From Saxidomus purpurata (lineage: Eukaryota; Mollusca; Bivalvia; Venerida; Veneridae): a stretch of 64,000 nucleotides of DNA. Positions 50,045 through 61,700 of the stretch are shown piece after piece (position 1 is the first letter of the stretch; each line of letters starts with the position of its first letter). The stretch is taken from positions 2,856,833 through 2,920,832 of the forward strand of contig JAFMSR010000017.1 in the NCBI GenBank assembly GCA_022818135.1, in the 5' to 3' direction. The translations under genes and the position numbers were made by a program. The notes under the pieces were generated by a model. That model did no database searches and was not told the DNA's origin. It saw nothing but the letters and a program-made list of their open reading frames with translations.

Positions 50045-53000
50045 AAAGTTGTCCTGTCCTGAATGAGTTTTTTTCAATATCATATTTGAATCTATGACAG
50101 GAACTGAAGCTGACTAAGAAAAGAAAACAGACTAAAACTTTCTGTCTTCCAAATCCTTGCTCACTTATTGACAGGTTTGTACAAATTGTTATCAAACAAA
50201 TACCGGTACCATAATTATGTTTTCTGACTTTAATAACAGTCAATCAGTAAATCAGCAAGAACAGTGCATAATTCTGTAATCTTACTTTTAGTTTATACAA
50301 ATTTATTTTTGTTCAATTACGAACATAGCTCCGTAGCTTATTGAATCGCTCTCAACACTCATTCCAGATGTCATCACACTCGCTAGAGAGAGGCAGCGAG
50401 TTTTTCTTTTACGTTTTACTTTTAAGCATTCTATTTCTTAAACTCTGTCTTTGCAGGGATAGAAACAAGTGAATTTTTTTAATTATTTAAAAGATTAAAA
50501 ATACCTTAACCTGCAGGTTTTAATTAATATAAATCAGTACAAATGTAAACAGAAATTGCATAGAGTTTATACACTTACATGACCAACACTATGATCTGGT
50601 TAAAAACAAAATACAAAATGTACAGTAGTAAATTTTAAAGCCATTAGTATCGGACATTTACAAATGAATTCCAGGTTTATATTTCTGTTCCTCCTTTTTG
50701 TGGCAAGGGTGAAAATTCGTCATGGCTAGTATTCCTACAGAGTTGAGATAAATGACATAAGTCCCTAATAACAGACACACGCACAGACAGACAGCGTTAA
50801 CGTGTAACACATACATTACTATTTATAGTAACAATTTGTACAGCATTTTGGTGATTATCTGTATGGTCAGGGCATTATAAAATAATCAGCATGTGCACGA
50901 GGGCCGAGTACACGATAATCCGCCTTTGGAAAAGTAGCATGCAACATCAAAAACAGACCATTTAATGACAAAGCAGTCGACAAGAGAAATTAAAGAGTAA
51001 ATTGTTCCAGATACTTTCGAGTTTGTCTAAAGCAAAAATATTGTCAAAACCAAGAAGAAGACATAGAGGGACATTAAATGTATTAAGAAAACAACACCAA
51101 ATCATTACTATTGAAAGAACTTGACTCATGCAGTGCTAGGTTTTTCTGCTGATATAAATACCTCCTGCACATTGCAGTAATCCTCAAATTTAATTTAGAA
51201 GACGTTAAAGCACGCTTTGACCTGAAGTCCTAGTGCTGTTGTGCTCGTGGGTCAATTATCACATCCCGACTCGGCTTAGCTGTGTACTAGCCTCTAAATA
51301 CGAGTACATACACAAGGTACATACTGAGTGACCTTGAGCATTATCTACACATCCTATACATATGTAAAAGAATGCCTCAAAATTGAACCATACTTAGTTT
51401 CTGCAACATCCTATCAAAATGATAATTATATGTAACATTAATCAAATCTTTGGTTAGAATATAAATTAAATTCTTTTTACATAAAGCAGAATGTGTGTCT
51501 TTACATTTCACATTGTTACCAGGTTATACAATTTTTCTAGCTTACAGACAAACAGTATGTTTACACTATGACTATAGTTATAAAATACGCCTATATTGAT
51601 CTAAAGTATTGAGAAATGATGCCAAGTCATAAATGGCTGCAAAAGGCAATATGAGCAATATATACATGTACCTTTTTAAGGCCATTTAAAAAAGGCAGTA
51701 GTTAAATAGATCTGCAATGCATACTATAATGTTTGAAAACAAAACAAACCCTACGTCTGCAAAAATACAAATATGCACAATCATGTATTTACCTGGGTTT
51801 AGTTCAAATGAAATTCAATGTTATTCCTTATCAGGAATTTATCAATGACGTGATGTAAGATAATGTAACACAATCACATGTATGTATCAGCCTCATTTCG
51901 TGATTTGACGCTTAGAATTCTTTCGCTGTCTTACAATCTATTACTGATTCACTGGAAGATGAAACATGGAGGACTACTGTAACAGTACAAAGCAGTTAAA
52001 ATACAAGTATTCACTTAAGAATGTGAACATCTTTAATATCAAATTATTGCTGCAAAAAATACTGTTAACCAAAAAATGATTGCGCGCAATTTGAATTAGC
52101 GATTTTTGCGGTCATTTAATTTCCGCAAAATCGAATAGCCTCGAAAAACCCAAAGAAACTAGCCGTGAGAGAATGGTATCTGAAAAAAAATATGAATAGA
52201 CAGCTATGATTCAAACAAAAATCTATACTGTATAGTTTACTTATAAAATCATATGGTTCATTGAATATAATCAGTTTATGTGTAACGTGACAACTGTTCA
52301 CATGCATACAGAGTTAACAGATAAACTACACTGATGCTAAGACATGCTGAAGGCATGTGCATTGCAAATTTGTAAGTTCATGCCGTAACGACAATTTTTT
52401 TTGCGGTATTCGCGATTGATACGATTCTGCAAAGTTTGTACTCGCGAAAATGTCTGCAATGTGAAAAACGCAAAAAATAGTATCTGCGAAAGTTTCTTGG
52501 AATACAGTAAGTAAAATGAAACTATCGAAATTTATCTTGCATGTATATACTAAAGAAAGTTGTTATAGTAAGGCATTAGAGCTCAAACTAGAGATTTGAA
52601 CAAAATTGGATTTCTCACATTGTGGTGTAAATGTAATTCACTTGATAACCAAACTCCCTCTGTTATTTTTTCAACAAAAAACAATACAAAATTTCCCCAA
52701 AATAAAATGGCTTGTTTCAAAACTTGTTACTAAATTTGCGTCATGTGAGTATTTTTAGGTGCCGCTCAATTTTCTTGACCAATAACTCAACAGCTTCAGA
52801 ACACTGCCTCAATTAGAAAACAAAATTTCAGCATACAAGGAGTGTAAATACAGTACATGACATACCTAGAAAAATGAAACAAGCCATTTTGTTAACTTAA
52901 AATTCCCTATATATATATACAAGATTCATGTGCATAAATAATCTAAGTACATCGTCTTGTGAAGACTGTAGGCCTATTTGAAAAAATTCCAAAATGAACA

Positions 53001-53600
53001 TGTACTTTTAGGGGAGCTGTATTCTTGAATTCATGGAGACATAAAAATCAGCATGTGTAAAAAAACATGTGTTGAAATAACTAAACTTAACATCAGTATC
53101 ACAAAAATTAAAAAACCAAAAATATTTCTACACAACAGTAATCAAACTAGATCTACCATGGAATAAAAAAATTAGTTGAAAATGATTCTAACTGAACACA
53201 ATTCTTAACATAATGCAGAACAGTTAATAACTTACAGAACTACTCTATATAACATAGAACAATAAATCATTTTGCAGAGAGACCGTGCTATATATATTTA
53301 TTACCCTTCCATAAAATTTGTGGTCTTCTGATTGGTCAACTATCCATGAATAGATATTGAAATTTACGGGCAAGCCTGTAATATACTCTTGACATAACCT
53401 CGTTACTGTACCCCATGCTATATGTGAGAGTGTTCGCGTACAGTACGTCAATGTATTAATTCATGCTGATTTGTGACGTCACAAAGTGACATTGAGGTAT
53501 CCTAAGGGGATTTGAAGGTCTGCTTACGTTCAGCTGTTAAATAAATTTTAAAAAATGAACAGAATCTCTCAAAATTTAAGAAAAGGAAGAGTAATAAAAT

Positions 53601-53737
53601 TGTTATTTGTATTTTGACGTGATATATGGGGATATATTACCCGCCTCGACATAATATCACCCTCACCTAACGCCTCAGGTAATGTAAGTCTAGGCGGGTA
53701 ATATATCCCCATATACCACTTCAAAATCAAAATAACA
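53601..53737. repeat. Strong inverted-repeat hairpin
   Basis: A perfect 24-bp inverted repeat pairs 53623-53646 with 53692-53715 (core GGGGATATATTACCCGCCT). Imperfect pairing extends about 20 bp further out (TGTTATTT-TATTTTGA against TCAAAATCAAAATAACA). The 45-bp loop has CACCTAACGCCTCAGGT. It looks like a fold-back transposon; an (AT)n run follows at once. Confidence 0.75.
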
Positions 53738-54790
53738 TACAATATATTTGTCTCCCATATATATATATATATATATATGACCTTCGACGCGCGAAAATGT
53801 ACCTTTGGACATTTGTTACATCATTCGACAATAATTGATAAAAAAAACCCATAAAATTTACATTTTTGTCACCCTCTTTAAATGCAAAACCAATGTTAAA
53901 AACTGACAACCACTATGTTTTCCTCAACAGAAACATACTTTTGACTTCAAAATCCTCAAAGACCATTACTATGGCAACAGCGATTTGAAATGATATTTTT
54001 TTTTTATTTTGGCTATATCTTATGAAAAAGGCATATCGTGGAAAGAAGACATGAAATAGTTCACCAGATATGATATATATTGAAAGAGTATATATTAATG
54101 TTGCAACCAAAAATAAATGATCCTGTTAGGAAATGATTACCGGAATAGTTTACTGTCCATGTACATTGAAGTGAGTTTTGACGTCAAATTGTGGTTTGTG
54201 ACGTCATTTTTAGAGTGAACAATGACGCCTTAGGTAAACTTTTTCAAAACGTTGTAGTTTTGTATGTACTGGACGCAGGTAACTGAAATTTTCCAATATT
54301 GATATTGAAATATTATTTAAAATATGCAAGAAAGCTAGTTTCCAAGTATTTTGTCCGAAGGCCCATTTTCCTGTGTCGCTGGTCATATATTTCCATGTTT
54401 CTACATTGCCTTTATTTAATATCTGTGTCTTAATGAACATATACAATGTATGTGTATATCATGAATGCATAAATGTGCCAACTACTTTTTGGTAATGGAA
54501 TGACTTACTTGAAACACAAAATACATGTATATAAATATCATAAAATACCAATTATAAATTGAATTCAGCCATCTTCTCTCTTGTTACATAACAAGGCAAG
54601 AGTATTCATTTCACAGCTGATCTGATAAAATTTCAGCCACTTGTTGTATAGGTAAATCCCCACTCTTGTATAGTGGCACTCCCAGCTTTGCTGCCCAGAT
54701 AATAAATCCAATAGAATGGAAAACTGCCCAACTTTGAATCATGCATAAACTATTAAACTTCAACACTTATGGTTCAAGTACAAACAAATA

Positions 54791-54976
54791 CAGTAAACTC
54801 CGTTTATAACAAACTCCTTGGGACCATTTAAATTTGTTAATTATATCCGGAGTTTGTTGTACCCATATTATATTTTCATATGAACTAAAGAAAGAAAAAA
54901 AATTCGGGTAGAGAAAATTTGTTCCTTATATCCATAATTTTACTATATTTGGAGTCGTTATATATGTAGTTTACTG
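54791..54976. mobile_element. 186-bp TA-flanked MITE, copy 4
   Basis: It runs CAGTAAACTCCGTTTATAAC to TATGTAGTTTACTG, with TA on both sides (54789-54790, 54977-54978). The interior TTATATCCGGAGTTTGTTGT block is as in copy 1. Length is identical to copies 1 and 2. Confidence 0.85.
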
Positions 54977-55769
54977 TACTACTATAGTACTTCTATTGTA
55001 CTAAACCAGGACAGTAGTTAACCCTTAAAATGGATTTGGCCATCTTTCATTTTGGACAGTACTATTAAATGTCCAAAAGGGTCAGCAGTGAGTGAAGAGT
55101 TTTTTTAACAGATTGGCAAGCAGTGAAGATCAGAAATCAGACTTTTAACTCAGTGAACATTAACTGACTTAATACTAATCATAGTCTGCACTGGTCACAT
55201 TGGTAGAACCATTTGCCAGAAGGAGGTTTCTTTAAAATGGACAATTATATTCACTGATTTACTTTTTGAAATTCTTGCCAGCGTTTTCCTGAAGTCTGTA
55301 CACATTTCTACCATTGTATCAGCATCAATTAACAGGTAACAATTTAATCTACTCCGGGAAGTCTGAGCAAACCAGATACTGAACAAACCAATTATAGGAA
55401 GATCTTTACAGCATTCAAATCTTTAGAGATCTAATAATTATATGATAATTCTTAACATTTAAATGCATCAGACGTTGGGGCAAGACCTCCACTTCTGTTA
55501 TAGATAAGTTAGAGGGATACAATTTATACAGTAGTCAGAGCGCTGTGATGGACCAGTAAAAAAATTCATACAATCCATTGGTTTGATTTACTTCTTACTA
55601 GTAGAGAACACTCCCCTGCCAGCCCTGGACAGGAGAGAGAGAGTGTTCTATGTGTTTCCTCTTTTAACTATAAAGAACTAAGATAGCTGTTTCCATTTTG
55701 TAAACATTTAGTAAAATAATCTGGGTAAGTAAAGACACTTTAAAATAACTCTAATTATGAAGAACACTA

Positions 55770-58700
55770 TCAAGTTGCTTTTCCTAATTCTATTTTCTTC
55801 TGTAATGCTTTTGCTGAATGATAAATCATGGAATCTACGAGTCCTGCAACTGAAAAATAAAACAAAGAATCAAGATTTAATATGGAAAGACAAAACTGTC
55901 CTACATGTTTATATAATATATTATGGTTTAAACAACAGGAAATGCAAGTGGGTGATAACATGAGCTTTGCATGTGCAACATTACAGTAATGTTGTTATAT
56001 AATATAAAAGAACACAAGAAAGAGACAGACTTTCATTTCTTTCTGATGCAGATAGCTTTTCCTTACTAGTATATCTAATACATACGAAATATAAAATCTG
56101 TACAAAAAGTTTACCATACCTGTAAATATTCCACCTATAATTGCACAAACCCCAGTGAGAAAATGCATAAAAGATCTGAAAAAGTGATAAACAAGAATAT
56201 TAATATACATGTACATAGATGTATACACAACTGTGAGAAAAGGTTGGGGTATATAACATGGAAAGGCATAAACAAGCCAGATGCGGCAGGCTGAAATCCA
56301 ATATTGAGTCAATTCCTCCACAAAAGTCAGCAGCTGTAGCTTTTCCCAGGGAGATGATTAACTTCGTGATAAATTCAAACATTATAAAAACTGTTATCAA
56401 TTATCTCAACTAAACTTAAAGTCTCAGAGTAGATTATGACTGTTTAAATTGGCTTTTAACTTCAACTATAACATTTAATTTCTAATGTAAATGACATGTA
56501 CAATGTTCACAATCACTGGACCCTTAATTTGCTTTCTTATGAATAACTATACATGTATACTCCGATCTTTGCAGTATAAATATTCTACCTTGACAAATTT
56601 TTACTGTATTTGCTTCAAATACACAAGGCTAAGATTAGAAATCTTTCCTCGAGATCAGTCTATAATCTTTGGTGGCTTCTGATTGGTCAGCTTGCTTTAA
56701 ACAATCAAAGGTAAGCTCACTTGATTATGTAACCAATCAGAAACCAGTGTCTGAGGACAAACGCTATGGGCAGAAGACTGGAAATTATTCATTGAAGAAT
56801 AACATTTATGTTTCGACATTGGAGAATTCAATATTTTTACCTTCTTTTCTCTGTATATTTGACCATCATTGGTGACAATTCATACGTAACAAACATTCCA
56901 GGTAGACCTGAATCCCCAAGCATTCCAATGACCTTCGAATGTTTTGTAGCAGAAAACTGGTTTGTTGCTACAGTCTGAAAGAAAAATGTGGACACTAATC
57001 TGAATGCAAAATATTGCCACAAGTCTGAATCCAAAATGTAGAAACAGGCTAAAAGAACAATTCAGACACAGTCTGGAAATTCAAATGTGGTTACAGTCAG
57101 AAGATAAGAAACTTTCTGAAGAATGGAATACAGTCTATGGGTGTTTCCTGTGATGTTTTTTAAGCATCCATTGGGTAGATTGAAATTTCTAGTGGTTTTC
57201 AAACTTTTTTAAGTCAACATATACTTTATCATGCATTTCTAAATAGTAACTCTGACATATCTGAGAGATGTTCAATGCTGATAAAATTGTTGTTAAAAAC
57301 TGCACCCTGATCTCGGGGATCTTACATACAACCTTATAAATCCTGCTGATCTGCAGAAATGAGAATAAAAATGGCAACAAACTGAAATGGCACACTGGTA
57401 AATCAGGAGTGCCAGAGCTAATTCACTCATTTTCAAAGACTGAATTCCTGAAAGTACTTACTGTGCTGTCAACACTGGTATATGTTGTGGGTACAACTTT
57501 AATAAAATACTGGAACATCATCTGAGCTGAAATACAGAAAGGAAACATTTGCTTATAACTCATTGTTATTGATGGGTAAAATGATCATAAAACAGACTCT
57601 ATTGCCTCATAACTTTTCATACAAGCAGAAAACTAATCCTAGTTATGACTCCTCCTTCAAAGTCAGGAGAAATGTTTTTTAAAGGCTCATGCTCACTTTA
57701 ATTTGCTGAGACAGAATAATGAATTAACTGAAATAATGATAGAAATCATTCTGTTTACTCTACTACAATGTTGACATATGCCTGTCTTTTATAGTCATTT
57801 TGTTTCATCAAAAGACAGTAGGTGTGTGCTCTAATGTTTTCTGACTCAAATACCTGTCCCTTAAACATTCATCAGGTGACATTGACAACTGATCAAACAG
57901 CAATAACTCGAGAAAAATGATCAGAGCACAACATGCCGACAATATGTACAAACAGGTTTCAAAGTGGTATCAATCACTCCTGTAAACTTTCAATGATATC
58001 TGGCTAGTGGTTAACGAGAGGTAAAGATGGGCACAAATGGGCAGACACGCAATTGGACAGACAGATGGACAAGATTTCTTCAGTATAATTATACCCCCTA
58101 ACTTTGTTAATGGGGGTGTAATCAGTATCTTCATTATATACAATGTATACAACTTCCTGGCTAAAAATAAACATTACAACATTCTTTTTTCTTCTAGTTT
58201 TTGCCTTGATAAATACATGTTTATGCATAGTCACTTTAACTCAAATAAACTTGGGGATGTGTGGCACATTATTCTGTCATCTACCACTGGACAAGATGTT
58301 GACACTTGACAAAACTGTCAATGTCTCATTTGAGAAGAATTTCCCAGCATGACCTGTCTGATCCATGCTTAATTGTCTGTTTTAATGTCTGTAACACTAG
58401 TGTACTTGGTGCAACATGTGGAAGATTTCAGTTTAATTAACAAACTGTGACATTTCAGTTACACACAATCATGTAGGTGTTTGAGGTATACCTACTTTCA
58501 TTAAACCTCACTTTAAAAAACTTCTATTACCTTTCAAAATAGCCTTAGTGTTTAACCCAATTTGACCACCAATCAAATCGCTCAGATTTTCAAATAAACA
58601 CCTTTCTTTTTATTAAAACTACCTACTGAAATCAATTAATTCATTAAGAGTTCGCTCTAAATAGAAAGCACTTTAGCTCCGCCCACAATCAGGGACTTTC

Positions 58701-61700
58701 CGTGCCACAATACATGTCAGTGGCTATGCAAAATGTCAAATGAGGTTAAACACTAAGTAAGTTTGAGTTTATTAAGTCAAATTTTAACAATTAAGAAACC
58801 CCGGTCGCTTGCTACCGCTCGCTCCCTTTGGGTTTCTTAATTGTTAAAATTTACTCTAACTTATACATAGTGAATGATGGTGGATAGTGAAACTTAAAGT
58901 TTGAAAACATGATGTAACAAATGAGTTATATTGGATTATTTCTCTTATTGACAGAATTAAATATTATTTTAAAATTAAATTTAAACTGTATGTAACAGAA
59001 AGGGTGGATTTTCAAATTTTATAGTCACAGAAGAGTTTTATAGATCAATTTTCTGAATTCAATGGGAATAAAACTGTTGCACTGATAAATAATGTAAGTT
59101 GGCTTTGACATTATTCTACTCGAAGATGAATGTCTTTCTAAATATTATTAGACTCTACTGTTGGGCATATAAGAATTTATTTTAAAACTGGGTCTTAAAA
59201 CAAATTTACTAATAATATTCCATATAAAGTGAAGGCTTTTTTTCTCTTCTACAGTAGGTAATGTTAAAAGGTGTCTTCTCCTCAGAAACTTTTGTTTAAT
59301 TCTGCACAATGTAGTTTCCTTAAAAGTTGACTTTTCCTCAGGATTTTTATTCTTTTTGCCAAAATACCAAACTAATTTGTTCACAATTCAAGGGTCTCTC
59401 AGTACAAAGATAAAGGTACTGTACTAGTCTTTGCTCAGTAAAAATGCCTTAAAAGCTACTGTATATCAGCAGTATTTCCCTCCCTGTCACAGCTATTTAA
59501 GCAGTGCGTTGTAGATACAACCCTATTTAATTAGGCACGATTTCTTTGCTTAGTGCTCTATCTAGCCTTGTCTTAACACCAAAAAAAAAAAACATTAAAA
59601 AAAGTAGGGCCAAGCCGGGATTCGAACCCGGGACCTCGCGCACCCGAAGCGCGAATCATACCCCTAGACCACTTGGCCTCGACGCAAATGACGATAAAAT
59701 ATTTTACTATATTTCTGACGTGTCAATACCTTTCACCGTAAAGGCACGGAAATGGCCGAGATGGCACGGTTGTTAGATCGGAAGCAACATGGCGTCAGAT
59801 TGACCTCATGAAGTTATACTCCGTGCTTATTTTTTACAAATACAGTTCATTTGATTGTTTTTTAGAAAGGTAATTAAAATTTGATGAAATTTTCAGTACA
59901 TTTAAGTTATACAGCTTCACATTTCACATTATAATTAGTGCGTCACTCTAGAAAACACGCATATGCGTAAGGAAGAACGATTCGTCCTCAAAAACATTCG
60001 TTCTGCTCACAAAGTTACGTGCGTAAGTGCACAGTACCAGCATAATGTTAAGAGATTAAAATTTGCCCGGTTAATTGAGATATAAAGATCCTAGTTTACT
60101 CGCTTATGTAGTTCATGAAAAATATAGCACTTTTAAAACTTAAAAACAAAATATGAGCCTGACAAGTTGGGTCACTGGTCGGCCCTCGTTACTGAGTCAC
60201 AGTCTGTACTTTGGTGTTAGCTGCAAGATGTCAATGTCATTTAATTATAAAACAGGAAATTTGCATATTAATAAGATGTTTGGATTGTTCTGGATCAGGT
60301 CACCTTGTGTACTCATACTTGTCAGAGTGCCTATTAGTCTCACTCAAAAGCAGACCGATTTTACAGGTTGACATTTTACAGTAGTCCTCCTTCTACGTCT
60401 CACTTTCATGTGCAAATAGCTGGGAACACATCCCCAACAAAATTCTGTTGGGTACTTGTTAGCGCAATAAAATCCAATATTTAAATGTATTTATGGTTTA
60501 ACATGGTAGGATTATGTTTAAAAATGATACTAACTCATTTCCAAGTTACTTTTACCTATTTACACACTTGCATCAATCGGTGAAATCTAAAAATAAACGG
60601 CATATCATGCCGTATGTGTAAACTTTAAAGGTGCATGTTTAGGTTTAAACATTCAGATTTTTATAAAGTGGTGATTTTTTTCATAAAATCTTAGGTTTTC
60701 ATTTAAAGACATATTTAATTCTTCATTCTAGAGCGTAAAATCTTTATCTGAACTAGATTAATTGTGTATTATGCGCCAGTTTTACCTAATATTGAAACTA
60801 CACTTTCCGCCTATTATGGAGCACATTAAAATTAGGCGTAGAGGTGTGACAGTTATAAAATATCAGATCTGTGATAGGGGTCACACTGAAACACCAAATT
60901 AATTGGGCTGAGTGCCTATGAGAATGATTTTTTTAAGAAATTTGCAAAATCATAATGAAGAGTAAAATTTAAATCAGAAGTGTGCTATTAAACTGTTTGC
61001 TCTTTATTCACAGACTGGTGCGGCTTACATATATAAAAATCAAAATTGTGCACAAAGTTCATTGTTCATATAATACAGAGTAAAAGAAAAAAAGTATTTA
61101 TTTTACTTTTGAAGATGCCAGTTCCTCAAGGAAGCTACAGACAAGGCCCCAGTTGCTGGGACAGGGTAAAGCTTGGATTTATGATGGGTTTCAGTGTAGG
61201 ACTAGCTACAGGTGTACTTTTTGGTGGATTTCAAGCTTTAAGGTATGTACAGTACAAGCATGCATTTTACAGATTTATACGGGTATGAAAAAGAATAGCC
61301 TAAGTCATGTGGAATAAAGTTAGAGCCCATTTTATAATACCATTTATAGATCTGACATTTTTTTTACATTCTAACCTTCACAGTTTGTTGCCAAGATACA
61401 CTTCAACTTTGACTAGGATCGCTTTACCATGTTTACAGTAAAGTTTACTTGCTTTGTGTTATAGATTTGGGGCTCGTGGACGTGAATTGATACAGACCGT
61501 TGGAAAGTCAAGTTTACAGGGTGCAGGAACATTTGGAACTTTTATGGCAATTGGATCAGGAATTCGGTGCTAACATCCAGGGTGATAGACAGAAAGCAGG
61601 AAATAAATGGATTGTCTTTTGTGAAATACTGTTCTACAATTATAGGAAGACATTTTCTGCTGTTAAAAGAAGTGGATTTTACAATGTCTAGTATTCTTGT

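Larger units (their letters stand above)
50045..55769. other. Intergenic region and probable ERGIC3 3' UTR
   Basis: No coding exon is recognised. The right-hand part adjoins the ERGIC3 stop at 55770 and should contain its 3' UTR, but no cleavage site can be chosen. The region holds an (AT)n run at 53757-53778, a strong hairpin (53601-53737) and a 186-bp MITE (54791-54976). GC-richer motifs with TTTGCG/CGCGAAAA near 52080-52140 and 52380-52500 look like another short repeat. Confidence 0.4.

Noticed and set aside
58037..58352. Open frames of 60-90 residues on both strands near 58 kb
   Set aside because: They lie in the ERGIC3 intron with no motif or splice support.
59546..59776. 76-residue frame with [14 protein letters not shown] residues
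   Set aside because: It is a translation of the tRNA-Pro gene's complement, a common annotation artefact.
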